From: Dactylorhiza incarnata
Lineage: Eukaryota > Streptophyta > Magnoliopsida > Asparagales > Orchidaceae
Direction: 5' to 3'
Length of the DNA stretch: 64,000 bases
Assembly (NCBI GenBank): GCA_033032865.1
Contig: JAWHQI010000019.1
Coordinates: forward strand, 12,690,001-12,754,000
Shown: in pieces, positions 33,481 to 44,129 of the stretch
How positions within the stretch are numbered: the stretch's first letter is position 1
Layout: every line of letters starts with the position of its first letter
Translations under genes and position numbers: made by a program
Notes under the pieces: model-generated
Database searches by the model: none
Told to the model about the DNA's origin: nothing
Seen by the model: only the letters and a program-made list of their open reading frames with translations

Positions 33481-33860
33481 AAGGCGCAAGCAGTGACAGA
33501 CTTTCTAGCTGAGTCCTTAGTGGAGATGAATGAAGGCAAATTTTCGTCAAGCTTCATTTTTTGGAAGATGTTTATGGATGGAGCTTCGGTCAAAAACTCT
33601 ATGGGAGTACGCAACGTGCTTGTCAGCCTACAAGGAACAAGGGTCGAGCAAGCGGTCGAGATCATCTTCCCCATCAAGAACAATCAAGCAGATTACGAGG
33701 CCATAGTGGCAGGTTTGCATCTTACGAAGGAGGTGGTGATTTAAGACATCCGATCCTTCATAAATTCAATGGTGGTTGCATTGCAAATCCGAGAAGAGTT
33801 CGAAGTACGCGATGTCATCCTGTAAAGATACTTGGTAAAAGTAAAAGGGTTGATTAGAAG
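33430..33860 (+). pseudogene. Second RNase H (archaeal-type) of Tat element F
   Basis: WSVELSEFDISFLPRVAMKAQAV marks the tether end and FMDGASVKNSMGVRNVLVSL starts the second RNase H, with the Asp of MDGAS as a catalytic residue and the Glu of NQADYEAIVAGLH as the next. The frame ends in a stop at 33742-33744, and homology continues to about 33860 in another frame. This domain separates Tat/Ogre elements from other gypsy groups. Confidence 0.82.
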
Positions 33861-34129
33861 CTTTCAATCCTTCTTCGTCAAGCATGTGCAAAGGAAGGAG
33901 AACTCAGCGATGGATCGTTTGGCCAAATATGGCCCGAGGGCTGGAGGAACTATCACTGAGTTGTTTAGACCATCCATCGAATAAGGGTAGATGATGGAGA
34001 TCGGGCAACGGGCTTCTTGGATGGATCTATTCGTAGCATTCCTAGCTACCTGCCAACTCCCAACAGAGGGCGAAGATAAAAGAAAGTTTAAGTACAAAGC
34101 GTCTTACAACTTATTTCATGTGGGGAGCT

Positions 34130-35085
34130 ATATCGCTGGAACACCTCAGGCATCTTGTCCATATGTGTTTCGTAAGCTGAAATGCCTCAAATTCTGGAAG
34201 AGATTCACTCTAGAGAGTGTGGAAATCATTCTGGGATTCATACTCTGTAGCAAAGAATCCTGAGGCAAGGTTATTTCTGGCCAACCATCTGAAAGGATGT
34301 CAAAGCCTTCTCGAAGAAGTGTCAGAAGTGCCAGCTCTTCGCTCCTCTCCAGTTGCACCCACCCCAACAGCTTCGTTCGATCATAACCCCTTGGTCGTTC
34401 ACCATCTGGGGAATGGATTTCATAGGCCATTTCCCCCAAGCTAATGGTCAGAGAATGTTCATTCTCGTCATGATCAATTACTCCTCCAAATGGATCGAGG
34501 TTAAAGCTCTAGCCAAAACCACATCTCAAGTTGTGAAGAACATCATCTCGGGGAAAATTTCTTGCAAGTTTGGGATTTCTCTCGCCATCATCAACGACAA
34601 CGGTCTACAGTTTGCCATCTTGGAGCTAGATGACTTTTGCAGGTAGTTAGGGACAGATCTTTGATTTACCTCAGTACACCATCCTCAGAGCAATGGGCAA
34701 GTGGATGTCATCAACAAGCTAGTCATCAACCTCTTGAAGAGAAAAATTGAGAATCCAAAGGGGATTTGGGCGGAGCAACTCCCTTCGGTCCTATGGACTC
34801 TGAGGACCACTCCTAATTTGGCCATAGGGGAGACTCCTCTCAAGTTATCCTACAGGTCTGATGCTCTCATCCTAGGGGGGTTCGAGGTCAGAAGTCCAAG
34901 AGTGTTTTCAGTAAAGGAAGGAGATGAGGAGTGGCGCTTGGAAAATGAAGAAGCCCAAAGGCTTTCCCTCTACTACATCGAAGAGCTTCGATACCTAGCC
35001 TTAGCTCGGCAGGAAGAGATCAAAAGAAAGTGGATGGGGCAAGAAAATCGGCTGCCGTCAGGAAGTTAAACTCGAACTGGGAAGG
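34130..35085 (+). pseudogene. Tat-type integrase (F), part before G insertion
   Basis: PWSFTIWGMDFIGHFPQANG carries the first catalytic Asp. INDNGLQF follows with the second, SNGQVDVINKL where the Glu should be reads Asp (about 34690-34720), and YRSDALILGGFEV with LALARQEEIKRKW follows. The frame breaks near 34646 and again after 35069. The last part of the protein is at 56881-56996. Confidence 0.85.
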
Positions 35086-36838
35086 TGATAAGTGGTTTTT
35101 TTTATAACTTTTTAATAGAAAATTTTGTAAATATTTAATATGAATTTTCCTTTTATGTCAATTTTAGGTTATAAGTTAGCTCTTTTTGTAATTTTGATTC
35201 TAAAATAGCTTAATTTCAATTTTTGCAGAATTTTGGGACAAATCGGGAAAAATGGCATGTCACGCCCTCGGTCACGCCCGTGACCAAGGGCGTGTAACCT
35301 AAAGATCAGTCCAGAATGATGCCGCGCTGGCTGAGCTAGCCCACACCAAGTCACGCCCCAGGTCATGCCCGTGACCCAAAGTCACGCTCGTGACCAAGGG
35401 CGTGTAAACTTAGAATCTTCCACGTGGAGCCGCCGTCGAGACGTGGAGATGCTGTCGAGAAGTCAACCTAAGTCACGCCCGTGACCCACATGTCACGGCC
35501 GTGACTTTCCAGCGTGACCTCTGCTTCGCCACCGCACCGAATTCCAACCCACGCCGCATTTAATGCAGCCGTCCAAAGTCACGGCCGTGACCCGACATGT
35601 CACGCCCGTGACATGTCACTTTTCGCCGCGCCGAATTCGAGCCCACGCCGCTGTCGGATCTGATGTGAATAGTGCAGTCACGCCCTTGGTCACGCCCGTG
35701 ACCGAGGGCGTGTAATCTGAAATTTTTTCCTATAAATTCAGAGGTTCTCCTTGAGTCCAGGGTTCAGAATTTTGGAGTGGGGGAGGTGCTGCTGGAGCGA
35801 ATCCTGAGTATTTTTCACTTTCATGTTCATGTTCATGTTTCTTTCCTTTCATGTTCTCTTCTTTTTCTCATGCAATGTACTAGCTTTCTTTCAATGTAAT
35901 AGCCTAGTTTAAGTTTGTAACTTTGTTTTTCCTAGCTTGCAATCTCTTCTCTTAAGACTTGTAATAGTTTTCATTTAAATAAAAATTAGTTTGTTCTCTT
36001 GATTTTGTCTCCTCCTTACTTAGTTAAATTATCTTATTATGCATTTTTATTTTTCTTTCTCTTCCCCCTCCACCATGATTAACTAATCCTCATTAGTACT
36101 CGATCAAAATGATCCGAGGATGAGTTAAACAAGTTATGATTCTCTAAAGTTTTCTTTTTCCGTTTTTACAAACACTTGAATTACCCTTGATTTTTAATTA
36201 GTGAGGCCATATTTTCGATATATGGTTTTCGCTTATGTTTTCATACTTAGTTAGCCGAGAGGCTCAAAGTATGAATCGATCACTCAAGGGTAAAGAGAGT
36301 TGCACGCACTCCTCGAGATAGGATGACGTAAATCTCCTGGATTTGAGTCAAATCCAATAGCGGGGTTCACTTCGTAAAGCAAGTTTTAGGTAATCGATTA
36401 TAGGACGAGAGTCCGGTTGATTTTTCCTAAACTTAGTTGGGCATTAACCTCGAGAGAGACATGTTCGAGCTTCCGGAACCTCCACGGTCAAGTAGTTCAA
36501 TTTAAACGGAATTAGATTTAATTTCTTTTCACTTGTCTTTTCTCACGCCAAGGTGACTTTTGATTGAGTACTAGCCTCTTTTATCATCATCTAAACCCTT
36601 TATTTAGCTTGCAATTTCTCTTTTTCTAGCTAAGTAACCAAAACCCCAAAATATCATTAGATAAGATAATAGCGACTTTCCTCAAAGTAGAAGTAATCAA
36701 CGCGCCCCGTGGAATACGACCTTGGTATTTCTTAATATCCTATACTATAGACGATAAGGTACACTTGCCTTTATCGGATATAGTTTTGGAGAAGATCTCA
36801 AACCTTCACTAAATTTCAAAACCGCAAAATCAATATCA
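35086..36838 (+). repeat. 5' LTR of G (1753 bp)
   Basis: Direct partner of 55163-56875. U3 contains repeated GTCACGCCCGTGAC and GTCACGGCCGTGAC palindromes (35257-35710), TATAAATT at 35731-35738 just downstream, and the rest is AT-rich R/U5. It is longer than the 3' copy, mainly because two palindrome-containing segments are present here and missing there. Confidence 0.95.
35257..35710 (+). repeat. GTCACGCCCGTGAC palindrome cluster in G U3
   Basis: About ten copies of GTCACGSCCGTGAC or half-sites GGGCGTG/CACGCCC within 450 bp, ending about 20 bp before the TATA box. The same cluster is at 55336-55750 in the other LTR. Confidence 0.85.
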
Positions 36839-36844
36839 AGTTTT

Positions 36845-36862
36845 TGGCGCCGTTGCCGGGGA
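36845..36862 (+). other. Primer binding site of G (tRNA-Asp)
   Basis: TGGCGCCGTTGCCGGGGA, complementary to the 3' end of plant Asp tRNA, six bases after the LTR. Confidence 0.92.
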
Positions 36863-36960
36863 CTTTTGCGTAGATATTTTGAAACAAGGATAGCTATTAA
36901 GTTTATCATGTTGTTTTTATTTTAGTTTTTCTATTTTTGAAAATCTTAAGGGTGAAATTA

Positions 36961-37054
36961 AAATCTTGGAAAGGGACGTTTGGGGTGTCATCCCATCTCA
37001 CCTCCTAGTACCTTGCAAACCCTTCACCGGGTAGATCTTGGGAAGTCCAAGACT
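36961..37054 (+). repeat. 94-bp leader repeat of G, copy 1
   Basis: Begins AAATCTTGGAAAGGGACG and ends GGGAAGTCCAAGACT. It is about 90% identical by eye to 53929-54022 in the 3'UTR of the same element. It lies between PBS and gag. Confidence 0.9.
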
Positions 37055-37126
37055 AACTTAATCTGCCTAAAAGAACAAAAAAAAATATTCTCTCTTTTTC
37101 TTCTTCCTTCCTTCTCTTTTTAGTGT

Positions 37127-37923
37127 ATGACCCGTGGTAGCACTTCGATTCTTCCTTTTGATCCGGAAATCGAGCGAACCCTTTTGAGGCACCGCCGTTC
37201 TCGTGATCAAGGAAATCAAGTAGAATCTGAAGAGTCGATCGGGGACACTAACGCAGCGAACATGGATCATAATCTTAATCCTCCTAATCTTAACGAGCCA
37301 AATCCTAATGAGGACGCGCAACGGACCATGTCTTATTATGCGCGGCCGAATTTAGAAGGCACACAATCGAGTATTGTTCGCCCCACGGTGGCGAACAATA
37401 ATTTTGAGATCAAGTCCAGCATCATACAAATGGTGCAACAATCGGTGACCTTTGATGGTCAACCGGACGAGGATCCAAACTCACATATTTCTTACTTTCT
37501 TGAAATTTGCGACACATTTAAGATCAATGGCGTCACCGATGACGCCATTCGATTACGTCTTTTTCCTTTTTCTTTGCGGTCTAAGGCCAAGCAGTGGCTG
37601 GGCTCCCTACCAAGGGGATCCATCACTACATGGGCCGAAATGGCGGAAAAATTTCTCAATAAATATTTCCCGCCTTCAAAGACCGCTAAATTGCGCACGG
37701 ATATTGCGTCGTTCATGCAAATCGACTCGGAGACTCTCTATGACACATGGGAGCGCTTCAAGGAGCTTTTGCGCTGATGCCCTCACCATGCACTTGCCAC
37801 TTGGCAACAAGTGCAAATATTTTATAATGGCTGAAATCTCCAAACGAGGCAAATGATTGATGTGGCCGCCGGAGGGACATTAAATAATAAAACCAGATCG
37901 CCGCTCAAGAGCTTTTCGAAGAG
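37127..37923 (+). pseudogene. Athila-type gag of G
   Basis: ATG at 37127 (MTRGSTSILPFDPEIE). Core with FEIKSSIIQMVQQSVTFDG, DPNSHISYFLEICDTFKING, FPFSLRSKAKQWLGSLP and SETLYDTWERFKELLR is typical Athila gag. A TGA at 37775-37777, a second TGA near 37832 and a frame change near 37900 separate it from the continuing frame at 37924. The first TGA fits a CGA-to-TGA transition. Without these, gag and pol would be one frame. Confidence 0.9.
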
Positions 37924-40843
37924 ATGGCCACAAATGCGTACCAATGGAACATGCCCCGAGCGCGGCCTAATAAGTCGGCCGGAATTTTTGAAATAGACGC
38001 TAACGCAAATTTGGCTTTACAAGTTGAGCGCTTAACAAAGCAAGTGGCGGAGATGTCTGCTTCCTCCGCCACTCCTCCTTGGGCTAATAATGTTTTAATT
38101 GAAGAGCAAGTTGATTACATGGGAAATCCACCTCGGCCTTCCTATAACCCGAACACCCCTCCGTATAATAACACCTACAATGCGGGTTATAGGAATCATC
38201 CGAATTTCTCATGGAGCAATCAAGGAAATGCTCAGCGTCCCTTAAATTCAAATCAGCCTCCAAATCAACTTCTTAATTTAACTCCCCCTCCAAATTTTAA
38301 TCCACCCGGTTTTCCACCGCAACAGCAAAAGCCCTCTCCGCTTGAAGAGGTTTTTGCAAAATATGTTGCTACAAATGAAGCGAACATCCGGAACCTCACC
38401 GGATCGATCAAAAATTTGGAGAACCAAGTGGGCCAGCTAGCAAAGATAATCTCCGAGCGCCAGCAAGGAGCCCTTCCGGGAAACACGGAGCCAAACCCAA
38501 GGGAGAGCGCAAATGCGATTACACTCCGAAGCGGGAAGGAGGTGGTTTCAAAACAGGACGAACCCATGGTAACTTCCTCTCCTCCTCCTCCTCCTCCTAT
38601 TTTATCTTCGAAATTACCTGCTACGTTAGCTCCGCGCGCTTCTACTTCAAATATTCCGTATCCATCTAAGTTTAAAAGCGAGAGCGCCGAAAAGAATTAT
38701 AAAAAGTTTTTAGATATTTTAAAGCAAATTCACATTAATGTACCCTTCTGCGAGGCTATCTCTCAAATGCCTAAATATGCAAAATATCTTAAGGAGTTGC
38801 TCTCCAATAAGAAAAAATTAGAAGATATTTCGCATATTTCTTTGAACGCAGAATGCTCCGCGGTTGTACTCAACAAATTGCCTAGAAAAGTGAATGACCC
38901 GGGACGGTTCTCCATTCCGTGTTTATTTGGCAATTCGTTAGTAAAACACGCTTTAGCGGATCTGGGAGCAAGTATCAATCTCATGCCTTTTTCACTATTT
39001 AAGAAACTAGGTCTAGGAAATCCAATCCCCACTCGAATGAGTATTCAATTAGCGGATCGCTCTTTAAAATATCCGGTAGGAATAGTGGAGGACGTGCTCG
39101 TCAAGGTCGACAAGTTCATCTTCCCGATGGACTTTGTCATTCTTGACATCGAAGAGGATGCCGAAGTACCCCTCATACTCGGCCGCCCCTTCCTTGCCAC
39201 CTCCCGCGCCATTATTGACGCAAGTAACGGAAAGCTCCTCCTTCGGGTTGGAGACGATGAAGTTTCTTTCAGCATAAATTCCTCGATGCGGAACACATTA
39301 GAAAACGATGATTCGTGTTTTTACCTGGAAGAGTGTGGGGAATTCGATTCACCTCCCGAGTTAGTCTCCACCTCGAGTCACGAGTCCGAGCTCGCCGAAC
39401 TCTTTTGTCTGGAAGAAGAAGAAGTCACTCGTTTCACACCACCCGAACCACTATTTTTAGAAAAATTGAAAATCAAAACTTCTTATGAAGAACCACCCGT
39501 TTTAGAACTAAAGCAACTTCCCCCTCACCTTAAGTATTTATTTTTAGAAAAAGAGTCGAAGCTACCCGTCATCGTTTCATCCGAACTTAGCAACTCGGAA
39601 ATTTCTGAGTTAGCTATTGTCTTAAGAAAGCACCGCCACGCAATTGTGTGGCAAATTTTGGATATTAAGGGTATAAACCCTTCCTTCTGCACTCATAAAA
39701 TCTTTCTCAAAGATAATTCCCGAAATTTGGTCCAACCTCAACGGCGGCTAAACCCTAACATGAAAGAAGTCGTTAAGGCCGAAGTGATCAAACTATTGGA
39801 CGCGGGAATTATCTACCCGATATCGGATAGTACTTGGGTTAGCCCAGTACAAGTCGTACCGAAGAAAGGTGGCGTTACGGTAGTAGCTAACGAGAATAAC
39901 GAGTTGATCCCAACCCGTACTGTTACGGGTTGGCGGATGTGCATCGATTACCGAAAACTAAATGATGCCACCCGTAAGGATCACTTCCCTCTACCGTTTA
40001 TTGATCAAATCTTAGAGCGCCTTTCAGGTCACTCCTACTACTGTTTTCTCGATTGTTTGTCGGGATATTTTCAAATCCCAATTTCGCCCGACGACCAAGA
40101 GAAAACCACTTTCACTTGTCCCTTTGGCACATTCGCTTATCGAAGGATGCCATTTGGTCTTTGTAACGCGCCAGCTACATTTCAAAGATGTATGCTGGCG
40201 ATATTTGACGAGTTAGTAGAGGAGGTGATGGAAGTGTTTATGGACGACTTTTCCGTATTCGGAAACTCATTTAAAAATTGTTTAAAAAATCTTGAGCGTG
40301 TGTTGCAGCGATGCGAGGAAACGAATTTAGCACTTAATTGGGAGAAATGTCATTTTATGGTCAAGGAAGGATTAGTCCTTGGTCATAAAATTTCGGGCAT
40401 GGGGATCGAGGTCGATAGGGCCAAGATTGAAGTGATTGAAAAGCTCCCCCCTCCAACAAATGTAAAAGCTATTCCTAGTTTCCTAGGGCACGCAGGGTTC
40501 TATCGGCGCTTTATACAAAATTTTCCAAAATCACAAAGCCGTTAACCCATCTTCTTGAAAAGGAATCCTCATTTATTTTTAGCGATGAATGCCATTTGGC
40601 CTTTAAACTTATTAAAGAAAAACTTATACACTCCCCGATTCTAGTCGCGCCGGATTGGTCGCTCCCTTTTGAAATCATGTGCGACGCGAGTGACATTGCG
40701 GTTGGTGCTGTTTTAGGCCAACGGGTGAGTAAGTATTTCCACCATATTTATTATGCGAGCAAAACACTCACGTCGGCACAAGCGAATTACACCACTACCG
40801 AAAAAGAGCTTCTAGCGATCGTTTTTGCATTCGATAAGTTTAG
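37924..40843 (+). pseudogene. Gag C-terminus, protease, RT and RNase H start of G
   Basis: The 873-codon frame reads: gag end with a Pro/Asn-rich linker, protease active site ALADLGASINLMP and flap PLILGRPFLATSRAIIDA (about residues 345-440), RT with WRMCIDYRKLNDAT, FLDCLSGYFQIPI, YRRMPFGLCNAPATFQRCM and active site FMDDFSVFG (about 700-780), and thumb LGHKISGMGIEVDRAKIEVI. A single-base change near 40525 shifts the frame; RNase H continues (40596 on) with MCDASDIAVGAVLGQR and TTEKELLAIVFAFDKF, and is cut at 40843 by H. The continuation is at 51929. Confidence 0.93.
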
Positions 40844-42123
40844 TGTTGGATCGTGTGACGCCCTTAGAGGGGGAGGGGTGAATAAGGGTGTGTTTAAAAA
40901 TTAAATTTTTACTTAGTAATTTTTTAAAGAGATTTTACTTTTCTAAAAAGTTACTTATGAATAATTTTTAAACCAATGTAATTTTTGTATTTAACCAAAC
41001 ACAAATTTCTAAGATAAAGATTTAAGCAGACAAATTTGCAATTAGTGAAAAGAGCATAATTATATTAATCATGAAATTTGCATACAATAAAAATGATCTT
41101 AACAATGCTTAAGATCAAGGCACAATTATGATAATAAAAAATACAATAATTTTGGTTTACCAATCCTTCACCCAAGGATCGGAAGGCTATCACTTGTCTC
41201 TCCCAAGACCAAGCCCAAGCCTATCCTCTAGATCTTCCCAAGATCTAGACGTAGCACACAAGGCCATGATTTCCCACCAAGCCACGCAAGGACTTGGACG
41301 CTCCGCACAAGGAAGCGATTTTCCCCTAAGCCGCGCAAGGACTTAGACGCCGCACGCAAGACGACGATTTCTCTACCAATACAAAATGAAAAATATGTGA
41401 ATGAAAATACAATATGAAAAGAACAACTCCCTAGAAAATCAGATCTCTGAACGGATTGTTGAAGCCTCGAGATGATTGATGATGTAGAAGCGCGCCCGAT
41501 CTCGTCTTCAATCTTCAATCCTTCTTTGCACAAATGGGAGTTGAGGAGGTTCTGGAGCTCTCTGGTTCGTATGCACTCAGGAATGGACTGGAATTCTCAA
41601 AAGCTTGGAATGCACGAACCAAAGGAACCAATTTATAGAAAATTCACTGTCGCCTGGGCGACAGTGACTGTCGGAATTTTCCGACAGCGCTAAACTGCCG
41701 CTGGAGTGCCGTCGTGGGTGGAGTCGTGGGCAGTTGCTGTAACCGTCGAGCTGTCGCCTGGGCGACATCGATGTCGGATTTCCGACAGTGCAAAACTGCC
41801 GGTCGTGGGTGGAGACGTGGGCAGTTGTTGTAACCGCCGAGCTGTCGCCTGGGCGACATCGATGTCGGATTTCCGACAGCGCAAAACTGCCTTTCGTCGA
41901 TCTGCCGTGGAGGGAAGTAGTTGTAACTTCTCTGCTGTCGCCTGGGCGACAGTGGCTGCCGGAATTTTCCGACAGTGAAATTTTCCCACATTCAATTTTA
42001 GCTCCAGTAGCAATGTGAACATCTCATACCTGTTATCTGCACACCATTAATGAAAATAGAATCAAATACAAAAGGGACTTTGTTATTATCAAACCGGAGG
42101 AGTGCGAAACGCATGCTCCAACA
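40844..42123 (-). repeat. 3' LTR of H (left copy, 1280 bp)
   Basis: TGTTGGATCGTG to GCTCCAACA. Carries four palindrome pairs (41645-41980) next to the minus-strand TATA box (41637-41632). The R/U5 part (41165-41360) has stems around CCCA, e.g. CCTT/AAGG, GTCT/AGAC and AGATCTT/AAGATCT. Open frames inside are by-products. Confidence 0.95.
41645..41980. promoter_or_regulatory. Four palindrome pairs upstream of TATA in H LTR
   Basis: P1: arms CACTGTCGCC and GGCGACAGTG around TG (41645-41666), then P2: arms TGTCGGAA and TTCCGACA around TT (41669-41686). Further pairs with small changes lie at about 41750-41787, 41842-41878 and 41935-41975. The right LTR has the same at 51439-51775. In the direction of LTR transcription the order is P2, P1, TATA. 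Confidence 0.85.
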
Positions 42124-42400
42124 ATCTCCCCCTTTTGATAATAACAAATCCGTATAAAAAGAAATCATGTCTATTTAGATTTGATTTTAACCTTTGGTGT
42201 GTGCACAAAACAATAACATGATATATTTTCCTTAAAAATAAATAATCTATCTTGAGATGAAAGCTCCCCCTAAATGAATGCTCCCCCTACATATATGCTC
42301 CCCCTAAATATATGATGTATTGTGTAGGTGGAATATTTAGGTGTGATAGATTTGTGACTTTTCTTTTTATACTTTAAATTCTCCCCCTTTTGGTATTAGC
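42124..42400 (-). other. PPT and extra polypurine tracts of H
   Basis: Minus-strand PPT ATCAAAAGGGGGAGAT abuts the 3' LTR (42124-42139). Further AGGGGGAGC tracts lie at about 42262-42305 and AAAAGGGGGAGAA near 42380. Confidence 0.8.
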
Positions 42401-43447
42401 AAAAATGAACATTAGATAAAGGAGTAGCTTTTAAGGTAAAGGTAATAGAAAATAGAAATGAAGAGTAAGCGGAAGCAAAATGTTGGTAATGATTGAAGTC
42501 CATGAAATAATAGGAATATGCCATAGTATGAATAAGCCCATGAAGTGACGGTATAGCCATATGAAGTAATGAAAGAAAATAACCTAAACATGAGTAAGGT
42601 CATTTGAAAGTATCATAGAAAGACACAATAGTGTATAGATATATGGAATATTTTCGGTCCAATTCTCATGAGATGAATGTTTATATAACATAATGATGTG
42701 TACATGTGATACTTAGATCAAACATATGAAGTTATTTAATTTACATGATCATTAAAATGTAGAACATAATAAAAGCATATAAAGGCAACTTTGACTTTGA
42801 AGATATAGCACAAGATGAATAGAAAACCATGTTTCTTTTGCACAAGACACTTTACAATTCTTTCCAAGGTGCTTAACCTCACAATGCTCATTAAGATTTA
42901 TCAGGAGGGTAAGTAGTGCTTGGTGGAGTATCCTTGTCTTTATTTTTATTTTTTTTATCACAGACGTTGTGATATCTTAATTGTGATATATTGATATATT
43001 TTTTTTTAATTGACCAAGGATCTCCGAATTCACTTGAATCGCAAAAGATGGTGTATATTTTGTTGTGCTAACAAATCAATGTTGAAAGTTGTATTTAAGA
43101 AGTGTTATTTTATTATGTGAAAGCAAATATGATCCATGTATATATTAAATAAAAAGACATACGTATTGATCAAAAGAAGTGAACGTGATAGTTCATTATG
43201 ATAGATAAACAATTTCTCATACTTAGAGGCATGCGAAAACAATTTCCAATGGTCTAAACAACTAAGTAGGAGTGTCAATACGATGATAGCTTGGAAATGA
43301 AATCATATAAACATGTAAGAGTCATTTTTTTTAAATAAAAAAACACATGGTTTGACATCAAATCATGAGGTGAAGCATTAATGACATATAACTATTGTAA
43401 ATCATTCAAGGGACCCAAAATTGATTTTTTTTTAGCACATTTGGAGC
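42401..43447. other. H spacer between extra PPTs and the accessory promoter
   Basis: AT-rich 1-kb stretch. I see no gene, no palindrome pair and no strong repeat in it; open frames are short and uncharacteristic. Confidence 0.6.
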
Positions 43448-43502
43448 TGTCGGAAAATTCCGACACCCACTGTCGCCTGGGCGACAGCCAAAAATATAAA
43501 AA
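43448..43502 (+). promoter_or_regulatory. Promoter of the H antisense gene: P2, P1 and TATA
   Basis: P2 TGTCGGAAAATTCCGACA (43448-43465), P1 with arms CACTGTCGCC and GGCGACAGCC (43468-43489), then TATAAAAA at 43495-43502, five bases after P1. The order and spacing copy the H LTR promoter, but here on the opposite strand. Confidence 0.75.
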
Positions 43503-43598
43503 GGGCATCAGACCGAGTCAAACCCTATTGTACATCATTTCCTGGAGTTAAAAACGTGAGGAAGGCTGTCGGAAGTCGGCGACATCTCTAGATCTAAG

Positions 43599-44128
43599 GT
43601 ATGGAATTTTGATTTTTATGTTTTTAACCCAAAATTGTTTAGGGATTTTTTATTTTTAAAGGAGAGAAGAAAGAAGATGAAGTTTTCATTTTGATTTTTG
43701 ATGAATGGTGTAGGTTTTGAAAAAAAATTTATTTTAAAAATGTAGATCTAGTTTAAAACAAGTGGATCTTGGTGGATCTTTGAAAAATTTTTTATCTTTG
43801 TTAAATTTCTTTTTGATTTTGAGATGAAGGTTTCCATTTGTTCATTTTCTAAAGGATTTTTGTAGATCTAGTTTAGAGAAGGTGGAAGATGATGAATAGT
43901 AAAGGATTTGTAGAATATGTTGATTTAAAAAAAATATTTTTTTTTAAAACTTGATGTTGAAATAACATTTATTTTGAGTAGATCTGGAAGTATATGTAAA
44001 AATTTTGAGAGAAAATCACTTGGAGGGCTGTCAGAAATTTCCGACAGTCACTGTCGCCTGGGCGACAGTGTTCCAGTGCACAATGTGATACCATGTTTAA
44101 TCAAAAAAATTTTTGTATGTTATTGCAG
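43599..44128 (+). other. Predicted 5'UTR intron of the H antisense gene
   Basis: Donor CTAAG|GTATGG and acceptor TATTGCAG|A, two bases before ATG 44130. It is T/A-rich and 530 bp long. It includes another P2-P1 pair at 44029-44070. Splicing would place the palindrome pair inside the transcript but remove it from the mRNA. Confidence 0.6.
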
Positions 44129-44129
44129 A

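Larger units (their letters stand above)
29154..35085 (+). mobile_element. Element F: Tat-like Ty3/gypsy element, left part
   Basis: Old gypsy element with leader, gag, protease, RT-RNase H, a second RNase H and integrase in plus orientation, all broken by stops and frameshifts. The second RNase H between RT-RH and integrase (MDGASVKNSMG, NQADYEAIVAGL) is the hallmark of the plant Tat/Ogre/Retand group. Element G interrupts it at 35085, and the integrase C-terminus resumes at 56881. The target duplication GAAGG is at 35081-35085 and 56876-56880. Confidence 0.88.

Noticed and set aside
41228..42022. Overlapping open frames of 63-115 codons on both strands in the H LTRs (also 51022-51816)
   Set aside because: They come from GC-rich palindromes without stops; both strands and all frames are affected, and no domain is seen.
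43974..44129. The longer start of the H antisense frame (52 extra codons)
   Set aside because: A strong acceptor (TATTGCAG) at 44128 and a palindrome pair inside this stretch make it intronic; ATG 44130 is preferred.
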